Of a stretch of 64,000 nucleotides of DNA, positions 25,541 through 34,089 are shown piece after piece. Numbering within the stretch: the first letter of the stretch is position 1; the number at the start of each line of letters is the position of its first letter. Below the pieces are notes generated by a model. It had not been told where the DNA came from. It made no database searches and saw only the letters and a list, made by a program, of their open reading frames with translations. The position numbers and the translations under genes were made by a program. The stretch comes from Gordonibacter sp. 28C. Its GTDB lineage: Bacteria > Actinomycetota > Coriobacteriia > Coriobacteriales > Eggerthellaceae. The DNA lies in NCBI RefSeq assembly GCF_003339845.1, contig NZ_PPTR01000009.1, positions 1 through 64,000 of the forward strand, in the 5' to 3' direction.

Positions 25541-26353
25541 TTGACGCAAAGATCCCCGCATACCTCGGAAACCGGCAAGCTGAAGCAGAAGGCTGTCGAA
25601 CGCAAGCACGAGCTGCACGAGAAGGCGCAGCAGGAAACGACCGTCCACGGCCATAAGATGGAGAAGGGCGACATCTTCAAGTTCGTCGGCCTGATCGCGT
25701 TCTTCGCCATCATGGTTCTGATCTGCGTGCTCATCTGGCCGTACGTCGCCGATATATTCGAGCCGGGCGGGATCGATCGCGTCATCGCCGATGTGCGCGG
25801 CGCGGGTCCCGTGGGCTTCCTCATTCTGTTGGGGCTGCAGTTCTTGCAGGTCGTGGTCGCGTTCGTTCCCGGCGAGGTCGTGCAGATCGCTGCCGGCATG
25901 CTGTATGGGCCGTGGCTCGGCGCGCTCATCATCCTGTTGGGCTGCGTTATCTCCAGCGCGTTCATCTTCGCGCTCGTGCACAAGCTGGGCGCGCCCTTCG
26001 TGCAGAACATGGTGCCCACGAAGTACCTGGAGAAGTTCCGCGCCTTCGAGAAGACGGGCAAGCTGAACATAGTCGTGTTCATCCTGTTCCTGATTCCCGG
26101 TTTGCCGAAGGACGTGTTCACCTATCTGGTGCCGCTGACCGACATGCGCATGCGCACGTTCCTCATCCTATCGAACGTCGGCCGCGTCCCCGGTGTCATC
26201 GTGTCCACGTATGCGGCCGACGGACTCGTGGACGGGCGCATTCTGGAAAGCGCCATCATCTTCGCCGTGGCCGCGCTTATCGCGGTGCTGGGGATCGTGT
26301 TTCAGAAACGCATCATGAAGTTCTTGGAAAGGCACTCGCATCGCGACAAATAG
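25541..26353 (+). CDS. TVP38/TMEM64 (DedA-like) membrane protein
   Basis: 270 residues with a basic 45-residue cytoplasmic N-terminus and about six membrane segments. The family core is visible as QVVVAFVPGEVVQIAAGMLYG followed by LGCVISSAFIFALV, and FLIPGLPKDVFTYLVPLTDM. Members of this VTT superfamily are implicated in phospholipid flipping or membrane homeostasis. The TTG start at 25541 comes 8 bases after the preceding stop; an internal ATG at 25660 is the alternative and would remove the charged N-terminus. Same operon as the PRC-barrel gene. Confidence 0.85.
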   Translation: MTQRSPHTSETGKLKQKAVERKHELHEKAQQETTVHGHKMEKGDIFKFVGLIAFFAIMVLICVLIWPYVADIFEPGGIDRVIADVRGAGPVGFLILLGLQFLQVVVAFVPGEVVQIAAGMLYGPWLGALIILLGCVISSAFIFALVHKLGAPFVQNMVPTKYLEKFRAFEKTGKLNIVVFILFLIPGLPKDVFTYLVPLTDMRMRTFLILSNVGRVPGVIVSTYAADGLVDGRILESAIIFAVAALIAVLGIVFQKRIMKFLERHSHRDK

Positions 26354-26544
26354 GATCGCGCGATGTGGCCGAGATGCGCCTCTGAACAGCTGCCGGTAAG
26401 CGCGTTTTCGAAACATTCGGCAACGCAAACCTTAAAGATAGTATACAGATAGCAATATCAAGGTGACAGGTTATCGACAAAACCGGCGGTGCCGGATACC
26501 ATGGCGCTAGATACCTCGAAACCTCACGATAGAGAGGCTACATC

Positions 26545-27558
26545 ATGAACCTCAACGAGCAGAATACTCAGAACACCAACGTAAACGACGAGGTCGTCGC
26601 CGCAGAGGCCGAGCTTCGCGCCGCCCAGGAAACGCTCGAGGCCGCCCGCGCGCGCCTCGCCGAGCTGAAAGGGGAGCATCCCGCCGTACAGCCGGGCGCC
26701 GACTCCGCTTCGAGCGACGTGCTCGTGGACGAGCTGGAGGTCGCGGCCGTAATGGTCGACGAAACGGGCGAGGTCGAAGGCGTTGTGGTGGAGCATGTCG
26801 CCGTGCCCGTTGAAGACCTCGCTTCGCGCGTCGAAGCCAATTCCGCCCTCGACGAAGACGACGCCGATGAGCCTGTGGGCGAGGCGGATGCCGACGCGAA
26901 GGCCGCTTCTGCGACGGCGGCCGGCCCTGCCGAAGGGGAGGTTTCCGAAGGGTCTCCGACCGATTCCGCAGCCATGCCCTCAACTGGTGCGGCGGCCTCT
27001 TCCGCCCAATCCGAGCCGACGCCCGATTGGGTGCCCTACACGACGGCGCCTGTTCCGGGTCCGGCCTCCGGCTCTCAACCGGCGACCCCCTCGGGCGTGC
27101 CGTACACGCCGCCAGCGCCCTCTGCGGAGCCAGGCCCCGTGCCGCCCGCGTCCTCGCAGGGTTACTACCAGCAGCCTCAGCAGCCCTACGGCGGCTATGC
27201 GGCGCCCGGTTACGGGCAAACGCCGCACGCGGGCCCGGGCGCGGTTCCTCCCCAGCAACCGTACTACGGTTACCAGCAGCCGTACTACCAGCAACCCGTC
27301 ATAGCGACGAAAGACCACGTGGCCGCAGGTTTGCTGGGTATCTTCCTGGGCGCGCTGGGTATCCACAAGTTCTATCTGGGATACAACACGGCCGGCTTCA
27401 TCATGCTCGCCGTCACCATCCTGGGCAGCCTGTTCACGTTCGGCCTGGCAGGCGGCGTCATGTGGGTCATCGGCATCATCGAGGGCATTCTCTACCTGAC
27501 GAAGTCCCAATCCGAGTTCGAGCAGATCTACGTCGTGAACAAGCGCGAATGGTTCTAA
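26545..27558 (+). CDS. TM2-domain membrane protein with Pro/Tyr-rich linker
   Basis: 337 residues. The C-terminal TM2 domain (about 255-320) has AAGLLGIFLGALGIHKFYLG with the family DRF-like loop replaced by IHKFYLGY, then GGVMWVIGIIEGILYL. Before it lie an N-terminal coiled coil (EAELRAAQETLEAARARLAE), an acidic Ala/Glu/Asp-rich stretch and a Pro/Gln/Tyr-rich linker (QQPYGGY, QQPYYGYQQPYY). The long disordered N-terminal part faces the cytoplasm. Function unknown; TM2 proteins are widespread in Gram-positives. Confidence 0.85.
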   Translation: MNLNEQNTQNTNVNDEVVAAEAELRAAQETLEAARARLAELKGEHPAVQPGADSASSDVLVDELEVAAVMVDETGEVEGVVVEHVAVPVEDLASRVEANSALDEDDADEPVGEADADAKAASATAAGPAEGEVSEGSPTDSAAMPSTGAAASSAQSEPTPDWVPYTTAPVPGPASGSQPATPSGVPYTPPAPSAEPGPVPPASSQGYYQQPQQPYGGYAAPGYGQTPHAGPGAVPPQQPYYGYQQPYYQQPVIATKDHVAAGLLGIFLGALGIHKFYLGYNTAGFIMLAVTILGSLFTFGLAGGVMWVIGIIEGILYLTKSQSEFEQIYVVNKREWF

Positions 27559-28073
27559 GGTTCCGGCGGCCTGGCGGGACACCCTAAGTGGAGCGGCCGG
27601 CTCTCTGTTGTCATCCTGAGCGGAGCGACCGCAGGGAGCGCAGTCGAAGGATCCCGTGCGGCGACAGCCGTGGCATTTGCAGCTACCGCCGCCCGGGATC
27701 CTTCGACTTCGGCCTGCGGCCTTCGCTCAGGATGACAGGGGCGAGGACCATCCTCGCTGACTTACTACGCCAACCTGCGCGGCCGTTATGCGGCCTCCGG
27801 CCGCATGGCAGGCGTCGCTGCGCTTGCCTGCCAGGGCGACCTGCGCGGTTGTTTTCGCGCTGCGCGCGAACGGGCGCTCTGGAGAGCGCCCCTACGGTCG
27901 ACCTGGGCGTCTCTTCTCGCGCCTTGCGGCTCCCGTGCGGTAACCGCCCGCTCGCCTGATAGTTCCCCGGTTTTTCGGTGAATCGGCGCGGACGGTTCCC
28001 CCCATTGGCTAGAATAACGGCATCGATTAAGGCAGCGTTGCCTTTGCGACTGAGATCCTATAAGGAGGAAATC
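27559..28073. other. 515-base intergenic region rich in hairpins
   Basis: No gene is seen. It contains an inverted pair of CATCCTGAGCG repeats (27610-27738), then a series of short GC-rich dyads between 27775 and 27900 (for example GGGCGCTCT/AGAGCGCCC near 27870-27890). A possible aldolase -10 box, TAGAAT, lies at 28010-28015. Confidence 0.6.
27610..27738. repeat. Inverted pair of CATCCTGAGCG repeats, copy 4
   Basis: The left arm begins TGTCATCCTGAGCGGAGCG and runs to GAAGGATCCCG (27610-27660). The right arm is its reverse complement, GGATCCTTCGACTTCGGCC through GCTCAGGATGACA (27693-27738). Transcribed, it would form a long stem. Confidence 0.8.
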
Positions 28074-29012
28074 ATGCCCCAAATTACTCGTGATCAGGTG
28101 AGGGTGCCGGCCGACGTCATGCCGGAGTCCCGTGACGAGTACATCGAGAACTACCTGAAGGCCACGCGCGGCACGGGTCGTCTCATGCTGTTCGCGTGCG
28201 ACCAGAAGATCGAGCACCTCAACAAGGACTTCTACGGCGAGGGCATCGACATCGCCGACGCCGAGCCTCAGCACCTCTTCGAGATCGGCCGCCAGGGCGT
28301 GTGCGGCGTGCTCGCCGGCCAGCGCGGGCTCATCGCTCAGTACGCCGCCGACTATCCCGAGATCAACTACCTTGTGAAGATGAACTCCAAGACGAACCTC
28401 GTGGGCACGAAGCAGGACGATCCCTATTCGCCGCAGCTCTACGACTTGGACGCCGTGCTGGCCATGCGCGAGGCCGGCGTGAACGTGGTGGGCATCGGCT
28501 ACACCATCTACCTGGGCAGCGAGTACGAGTCCACCATGATGGCCGAGGCCGGCGAGCTCATCGCCCAGGCTCACGCCAACGGCCTGCTGGTCGTGCTGTG
28601 GATCTACCCGCGCGGCAAGGCCGTCACGGCCGAGAAGGACCCGGCCCTCATCGCGGGTGCTGCGGGCGTGGCCCTGTGCCTTGGTGCCGACTTCGTGAAG
28701 GTGAACCCGCCGAAGCCCGAGGACGGCACGGCTTCGGCCGAGGCCCTCAAGGTGGCTACGATGGCGTCCGGCCGCACGGGCCTCGTGTGCGCCGGCGGCT
28801 CGACGGTGGACGCCGAGACGTTCCTCACGCAGCTCTACGACCAGATCCACACGGGCGGCGCCGTGGGCAACGCCACCGGCCGCAACATCCACCAGCGCTC
28901 GCTGGACGAGGCCGTCCGTCTGACGAAGGCCATCAGCGCCATCACGCTGGCCGACTACTCCGTGGCCGACGCTCTGGCCGTGTTCAAGGGCGAGAAGGAC
29001 TTCTCGCTGTAA
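28074..29012 (+). CDS. fbaB: Class I fructose-bisphosphate aldolase (DhnA/FbaB type)
   Basis: 312 residues of the archaeal-type class I aldolase family. It cleaves fructose 1,6-bisphosphate through a lysine Schiff base in glycolysis/gluconeogenesis. Landmarks are LMLFACDQKIEHLNKDF at the start (DxxxEH motif), VVLWIYPRGKAV, DFVKVNPPKPEDG (the catalytic Lys is probably that of VKVNPP) and LVCAGGSTVDAETFL (phosphate-binding loop). A strong AAGGAGG precedes ATG 28074. It is followed by a terminator, so it is monocistronic. The fbaB symbol is by family, not by proof of sugar specificity. Confidence 0.88.
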   Translation: MPQITRDQVRVPADVMPESRDEYIENYLKATRGTGRLMLFACDQKIEHLNKDFYGEGIDIADAEPQHLFEIGRQGVCGVLAGQRGLIAQYAADYPEINYLVKMNSKTNLVGTKQDDPYSPQLYDLDAVLAMREAGVNVVGIGYTIYLGSEYESTMMAEAGELIAQAHANGLLVVLWIYPRGKAVTAEKDPALIAGAAGVALCLGADFVKVNPPKPEDGTASAEALKVATMASGRTGLVCAGGSTVDAETFLTQLYDQIHTGGAVGNATGRNIHQRSLDEAVRLTKAISAITLADYSVADALAVFKGEKDFSL

Positions 29013-29037
29013 GTCGCACCGGTTCTCGCGTTTCCAT

Positions 29038-29076
29038 CAGCGCCCCCTCCGCACATCGCGCAGGGGGCGCTTTTTC
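29038..29076 (+). terminator. Rho-independent terminator after the aldolase gene
   Basis: Stem AGCGCCCCCT/AGGGGGCGCT followed by TTTTTCG, about 27 bases past the stop codon. Confidence 0.85.
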
Positions 29077-29128
29077 GCGGGGCGACGGTTGCCGCTGGCA
29101 AGTCTTCATACGTCCTTTACTGCAATTG

Positions 29129-29141
29129 TCAAAGCGTTTGA
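29129..29141. promoter_or_regulatory. Palindrome TCAAA-GCG-TTTGA upstream of catalase
   Basis: 13-base perfect dyad. A related dyad, CTCAAA-ACA-TTTGAG, lies 38 bases further on, so the pair may be binding sites for one regulator. Confidence 0.4.
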
Positions 29142-29167
29142 GAATTTTTCGTACATCTCCTAGTTTT

Positions 29168-29182
29168 CTCAAAACATTTGAG
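29168..29182. promoter_or_regulatory. Palindrome CTCAAA-ACA-TTTGAG upstream of catalase
   Basis: 15-base perfect dyad directly adjacent to the parS-like site. Same half-site as the palindrome at 29129-29141. Confidence 0.4.
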
Positions 29183-29198
29183 CGTTTCACGTGAAACA
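29183..29198. promoter_or_regulatory. parS-like ParB binding site
   Basis: CGTTTCACGTGAAACA matches the near-universal parS consensus TGTTTCACGTGAAACA at 15 of 16 positions. It is intergenic. A second 15/16 match lies at 50559-50574. Confidence 0.8.
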
Positions 29199-29237
29199 TG
29201 AGATGGAAAATTCATTTTCATTTATGGAACTATGTAC

Positions 29238-29260
29238 TTATTGAGAATGAATCTCAATAA
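29238..29260. promoter_or_regulatory. Fur/PerR-like operator at the catalase promoter
   Basis: Perfect dyad TTATTGAGA-N5-TCTCAATAA overlapping the -35 box of the catalase promoter. The half-site resembles Fur-family (PerR) boxes, which classically control catalase; identity of the regulator is inferred. Confidence 0.6.
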
Positions 29261-29269
29261 CTCTAGTAT
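29241..29269 (+). promoter_or_regulatory. Catalase promoter
   Basis: TTGAGA (29241-29246), 17-base spacer, TAGTAT (29264-29269). The -35 lies inside the palindromic operator, so a bound repressor would block polymerase. Confidence 0.55.
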
Positions 29270-29366
29270 TTCTTACCCGTTCGCGTGTACGATGAACCCA
29301 TCGAAAAGCAGAACGCCCAAAGTTCTGCCCAACGTTTTCACCCAACGATGAAAAGGGGACGAAACC

Positions 29367-30920
29367 ATGACTGACCGTACCGATACCACGAAGCTCACCA
29401 ACGAAGCGGGCAATCCCGTTGCCGACAACAACCATACGCTGACCGCGGGCGAGCGCGGCCCCATGATGCTCCAGGACAACTGGATGATCGAGAAGCTCGC
29501 GCACTTCGACCGCGAGGTCATCCCCGAGCGACGCATGCACGCGAAGGGCTCGGGCGCCTACGGCACGTTCAAGGTGACGGGCGACATCAGCAAGTACACG
29601 AAGGCCAAGGTGTTCCAGCCGGGCGCCGAGACCGAGGTGTTCGTGCGCTTCTCCACCGTGGCCGGCGAGCGCGGAGCGGCCGACGCCGAGCGCGACATCC
29701 GCGGCTTCGCCATGAAGTTCTACACGCCCGACGGCAACTGGGACCTCGTGGGCAACAACACGCCCGTGTTCTTCCTGCGCGACCCCAAGAAGTTCATCGA
29801 CCTCAACCATGTGGTGAAGCGCGACCCGCGCACCAACATGCACTCCGCGCAGAGCAACTGGGACTTCTGGTCCAGCCTGCCCGAGGCGCTGCACCAGGTG
29901 ACCATCGTCATGTCCGACCGCGGCATCCCGGCCAGCTACCGCCACATGCACGGCTTCGGCAGCCACACCTACTCGCTCATCGACGAGAACAACAAGCGCA
30001 CGTGGGTGAAGTTCCACCTGAAGACCCAGCAGGGCATCAAGAACCTCACCGACGAAGAGGCGGCCGAGATCATCGCGGGCGACCGCGAGAGCCACCAGCG
30101 CGACCTGTTCAACGCCATCGAGCGCGGCGAGTTCCCCAAGTGGACGTTCTCCATCCAGGTGATGGACGAGGAGACGGCGAGGAACTACAAGGAGAACCCG
30201 TTCGACATCACCAAGACGTGGAGCCACAAGGAGTTCCCGCTCATCGAGGTGGGCACCCTCGAGTTGAACCGCAACCCCGAGAACTACTTCGCCGAGGTGG
30301 AGCAGGCCGCGTTCGCGCCGACGCACCTGGTGCCGGGCATCGGATTGTCGCCCGACAAGCTGCTGCAGGGCCGCCTGTTCGCGTACGGCGATGCGCAGCG
30401 TTACCGTTTGGGCGTGAACCACAACCACATTCCGGTCAACCGTCCGCGCTGCCCCTACGCGGAATTCCATCGCGACGGTCAGATGCGCACCGACGGCAAC
30501 TTCGGCGGCACGATAGGCTACGAGCCCAACAGCTACGGGCAATGGCAGCAGCAGGCCGACGCGGCCGAGCCGCCGCTGGACCTGTTCGGCCCGATGGACG
30601 CCTGGGACCCCGCCGATGACCCCACCGACGACACGTTCTACCAGCCGGGCGACTTGTACCGCCTGATGGAAGAGCCGCAGCGTGCCGCGCTCATCGACAA
30701 CACGGCGCGGAACATGGACGGCGTCACGGAGAACATCCGCCTGCGCCATGCGGCCCATTGCTACAAGGCCGACCCCGAGTACGGCGACCGCTTGGCCGAG
30801 GCGCTGGGCGTGGATGCTAACCGCGTGCACGAGCTCGCCGCGATGACGCACGAGGAGCGCATGGCCGCCACCGGCCAGCAGGTCCCCGCCCGCAAGAAGG
30901 GCGGCGAGGTGAAGGTGTAG
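29367..30920 (+). CDS. katA: Monofunctional haem catalase
   Basis: 517 residues, small-subunit catalase length. It converts hydrogen peroxide to water and oxygen in the cytoplasm. The active-site signature has the distal His in [15 protein letters not shown], then [20 protein letters not shown] and [16 protein letters not shown]. The proximal haem ligand Tyr is in [20 protein letters not shown]. No C-terminal flavodoxin-like domain is present. The promoter region carries a Fur/PerR-like dyad and two further dyads, so peroxide- or metal-responsive control is likely. The gene stands alone. Confidence 0.95.
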   Translation: MTDRTDTTKLTNEAGNPVADNNHTLTAGERGPMMLQDNWMIEKLAHFDREVIPERRMHAKGSGAYGTFKVTGDISKYTKAKVFQPGAETEVFVRFSTVAGERGAADAERDIRGFAMKFYTPDGNWDLVGNNTPVFFLRDPKKFIDLNHVVKRDPRTNMHSAQSNWDFWSSLPEALHQVTIVMSDRGIPASYRHMHGFGSHTYSLIDENNKRTWVKFHLKTQQGIKNLTDEEAAEIIAGDRESHQRDLFNAIERGEFPKWTFSIQVMDEETARNYKENPFDITKTWSHKEFPLIEVGTLELNRNPENYFAEVEQAAFAPTHLVPGIGLSPDKLLQGRLFAYGDAQRYRLGVNHNHIPVNRPRCPYAEFHRDGQMRTDGNFGGTIGYEPNSYGQWQQQADAAEPPLDLFGPMDAWDPADDPTDDTFYQPGDLYRLMEEPQRAALIDNTARNMDGVTENIRLRHAAHCYKADPEYGDRLAEALGVDANRVHELAAMTHEERMAATGQQVPARKKGGEVKV

Positions 30921-30941
30921 CTCTCTATCCTCCTCCTTAAA

Positions 30942-30990
30942 ATGTCCTAAATGGGGACTGTCTCCATTTAGGACACCCATTTAGGACATT
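30942..30990. repeat. TGTCCTAAA-type hairpin repeat, copy B1
   Basis: TGTCCTAAATGGGGA pairs with TCTCCATTTAGGACA, and a further CCCATTTAGGACATTT arm follows, giving alternative stems. Related dyads lie at 42091-42119 and 48121-48159. It resembles REP-like elements mobilised by IS200/RAYT-type transposases, none of which is in the window. Confidence 0.65.
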
Positions 30991-31054
30991 TGCATCGGCC
31001 GCCTCTGCCCATTTCTTTCGGCAGGGGCGACTTGCTTTTCCTGCCGCCGAAATA

Positions 31055-31087
31055 GTCGCTTAATCCTTCGCCGAAGTATTAAGCGAC
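31055..31087. repeat. 16-bp inverted repeat between convergent genes
   Basis: GTCGCTTAATCCTTCG pairs with CGAAGTATTAAGCGAC with a single mismatch. It sits between katA and the M6 protease gene, which converge, and may end either transcript. Confidence 0.5.
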
Positions 31088-31167
31088 GAGGCGAATTCCC
31101 CTTCATGGACAGCTTCGCTGACGGGCCCGCTCGCGGAAAGGATCGCGACGCGTAGAAGGCGCGCCCC

Positions 31168-33747
31168 TTATCTGCTGCGGCGGATGCGGACGCGCGAAGC
31201 CGTCAGCGCAACGGCGGCGGCGAGCGCCAGCCCTGCAATGACGGCGATGCGCTGGCCGTCGCCCGACTTGGGAAGCTCTTTGACGTTGGACCCGTCGTTG
31301 CCGGCGGAGGGCTGGGCGCCGCTCGAGCCGTCGTCGACGATCTCCGCTTTCTGTTCGAACACGGCAAAGGGCGAAAGTTCGTCTACGGTCATGCCCGCGC
31401 GGCCGTTCTGCACGACGGCCTTCGTCGTTTCGAGCGAGCCGTCGGTTTTCTGGTGGACCATCCATACGGTCTCGCCCTCGTGGCTGGCATCGACCGAGAA
31501 CGACACGGAAAGCGCGCCGGTGTACGGGACGTCTTCTCCGGTCGTCGCATCGACGACCGACACGTTCGCGCCGGTAATGAGCTCGCCCAACTGGTCGGAT
31601 GCCGTTGCGAGCTTTGCGATCTGCCCGTCAGCAAGGGCCGAGAGCGCGATGACGGCCTCGGCGTTCGCGGAGAACGCCCCCGAAACCTCGACGTGCGCGC
31701 CGGCAAGGTCGGCGGCCAGCGTGCGCTCCTCGTAGGAAGGCTCGTATTCTTCCGGCAGGTCCACCGTCACGCTCATGGTGTCGCCGGCGGCGTCGCCCAC
31801 CGTTAGGGAGATGCCGGAGTCGACGCGCCCGGCGGGCGTTTCGCAGCCGTCGTAGAGCAGGAGTGGCAGGACGTCGTCGGCGAAGCCGAATTCCGTGCAG
31901 ACGGCGGCGTTGTAGAACGGGCGATACTTCATCGGCAGGCCGTCGTGGTACGGCGTCCCTTCCAAGTAGACGGGCATGACGCCCGGTCGGTGGTCGACCG
32001 TGTTCACGGTGTTCCTTATGTCGGTGTTTTGGGCGAGCAAATCACGCTCGCTTACGACCCCTTGGTCGATGTGCCAAACGACGATGCCGCCCGTTTCATT
32101 GTAGTAATTCGGATTCCCCTTGTGCCCCGCTTGGCGGTAGTAACCCGTCAACCCTTTGTCGAAGCCCTCGTATTGGCGGTTCTCCACCAGGTAGTACTCG
32201 CCCTCGGAGCTCGCCGGGATGCGCAGGCACCGATACCCTTCGCTGCTCTGGTGCGCGGACACGTCGTACGTGCCGTCGGAGGTTACGTCCACGGGCTCGA
32301 TGTACTCGAGCGCCGCCAGGCAGTACGGGTCGAGGCCGACCGGGGTGAACACGGTGACGCCGTTCTCGTCGTATCTGCCCCAGCTTCCGCTTGCCATCAG
32401 GCTGGTCGCATAGACGTCGTAGTCGATCCAAGGGTATTCATCGACGGTTCCGCCGCTGTTGGCGGAGTAGCGGACGTCGTACAGGTCGGGAAGCCCCAGG
32501 TAATGTCCCAGCTCGTGCGCCACCGTGCTAACAGGCGTTCGCTGTGCGGGATAAACGACCACCTCGTGCCCCTCCGAATCCAAATCCGAGATCTTGAAGG
32601 TTTCGCCCATGGTGATGTAGGAGTCGAGCGTGACCTCGCTGCCCGTTTGGGGGTTGGTGATCGTTTCGGGTTCGAAGTTGTCTTTGTCCATGCTGGACAA
32701 ATCCCACGAGACGGCCCACGTTGCCGGCACGTTGTAGCCCGCCGAGGCCTCGTATCCCGCCACGACGAACAGCAGCCCCGCCTCGGTCTTCTCAAGCTTT
32801 CCGTCGTGGTTCGCGTCGTAGGCCGCGAAGTCGATGTACTTCGAAGCCTCGTTGAGGGCATCCACGTACATGGAGCGCTGGTCGGCGGCTTCGGGGCTTT
32901 TGAAGTCGGCGGCCTTCCAGTTGCCGTGGTTGCGGTCGAGCGTCACGTGGATGATGCCGTCGCCGGCTTTGTCGTGCACGTTGGTGTTGCCGTCTTTGCC
33001 ATACTCGCTCGTTTCTTCTGCGGCGGGCGCCCAGGCGAACTTGCCGTTCGACATGGTGGCGTAGTAGTTGGTGATGCTGTTGTCGCTGCCGTAGAGCTGG
33101 TCGTGCCAATCGTAGTCGTCGCGGTAGCGCTGCTCGGCGGCGGGCCACTGCGCCTTGTTGCCCTTCGAGTCCGTGTATTCGATGGTGGCTTCGGGACCTT
33201 CGGGGCTCTCGAACCCGATGACGATGGTGATGAGCGGCAGCGAGGTCTTGGTTTGCGCTGCCGACAGCAGGTTGTTGGCGTTGGCGTCGGACGATCCCTG
33301 CACGGCCTCGATGTCGCTGAGCGTCACCACGTCGCCCGTCTCGTGCGACGCGCCGGTGTAGGTGCCTCCACCCAGCGCAGCGTAGGCTCTCTTGCCTGCG
33401 TCGTTCGCCAGCACCGAGGGCGTGAGCGCGTTCTCCGGCGCGGCGCCGTCGGCGCGCGGCCCGAACGCGAAGTCGGAGCCCGCGTCCTTCACGTAATACC
33501 ACGTTTGGTCGGACGGACTCTTCTGCACGAGGAAGCCGTCGGTGGTGCGGACGTAGTGGAAGTACTCGTCGCCGCGCTGTCCGGCCTGGAAGGTGGTGCC
33601 GTCGGGTTGTACGTAGCGCTGCTCGACCTCCAACGCGGGTCCGGCGAAGGCTGTGGCGGGCGCAAGGCAAAGCGCAATCGCCAGAACAAGGAGGGAGAGG
33701 AAAACGCGGCCCTCGGGACGAGGTATCTCGCGAGTCTTTTGCTGCAT
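31168..33747 (-). CDS. Surface-anchored M6 family zinc metalloprotease
   Basis: About 859 residues. A signal peptide (residues 1-35, ending PATAFA) precedes a peptidase_M6 domain with zinc site AHELGHYLGLPD (H411, E412, H415), the long HExxHxxGxxD form of metzincin-like enzymes such as immune inhibitor A. The C-terminus has ELPKSGDGQ, a hydrophobic stretch and RIRRSR, a sortase-type (LPXTG-like) anchor with Ser for Thr. So it is likely exported, processed and attached to the wall. ATG 33747 was chosen over an earlier in-frame ATG at 33825, because the extra 26 residues would precede the signal peptide; the ribosome binding site is weak either way. Confidence 0.87.
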   Translation of the reverse strand: MQQKTREIPRPEGRVFLSLLVLAIALCLAPATAFAGPALEVEQRYVQPDGTTFQAGQRGDEYFHYVRTTDGFLVQKSPSDQTWYYVKDAGSDFAFGPRADGAAPENALTPSVLANDAGKRAYAALGGGTYTGASHETGDVVTLSDIEAVQGSSDANANNLLSAAQTKTSLPLITIVIGFESPEGPEATIEYTDSKGNKAQWPAAEQRYRDDYDWHDQLYGSDNSITNYYATMSNGKFAWAPAAEETSEYGKDGNTNVHDKAGDGIIHVTLDRNHGNWKAADFKSPEAADQRSMYVDALNEASKYIDFAAYDANHDGKLEKTEAGLLFVVAGYEASAGYNVPATWAVSWDLSSMDKDNFEPETITNPQTGSEVTLDSYITMGETFKISDLDSEGHEVVVYPAQRTPVSTVAHELGHYLGLPDLYDVRYSANSGGTVDEYPWIDYDVYATSLMASGSWGRYDENGVTVFTPVGLDPYCLAALEYIEPVDVTSDGTYDVSAHQSSEGYRCLRIPASSEGEYYLVENRQYEGFDKGLTGYYRQAGHKGNPNYYNETGGIVVWHIDQGVVSERDLLAQNTDIRNTVNTVDHRPGVMPVYLEGTPYHDGLPMKYRPFYNAAVCTEFGFADDVLPLLLYDGCETPAGRVDSGISLTVGDAAGDTMSVTVDLPEEYEPSYEERTLAADLAGAHVEVSGAFSANAEAVIALSALADGQIAKLATASDQLGELITGANVSVVDATTGEDVPYTGALSVSFSVDASHEGETVWMVHQKTDGSLETTKAVVQNGRAGMTVDELSPFAVFEQKAEIVDDGSSGAQPSAGNDGSNVKELPKSGDGQRIAVIAGLALAAAVALTASRVRIRRSR

Positions 33748-34089
33748 GGCGTTCTCTTTTCGACCGGGCTCTATGCGTGGCAGCAGCCATTTTGCGATAC
33801 ATGAAACGAGAATATCATAGCGCAATCCGATTTGGCGGACGTGCGCAGGGCGGGGCGTTCGTGCCGTCTATCGCGCCGTTCGTGCAGCGCGCGTCGCTTG
33901 TTTCAGGAGCGGTTCTCGCGGGGCGCAACGTCGTTTATGTCGTATAAGTTACAGTTCGGGACAAATTCAAAGCCGGCGTTGCGTCAATACCTATTATCTC
34001 GCTGGTGGCATATAGGTGCGTGACTACGCGTATGCACATGCGGTGCGAACGAGCTTTCGCACGTAGGGAAGCGAAACGAGGGGAGCATT

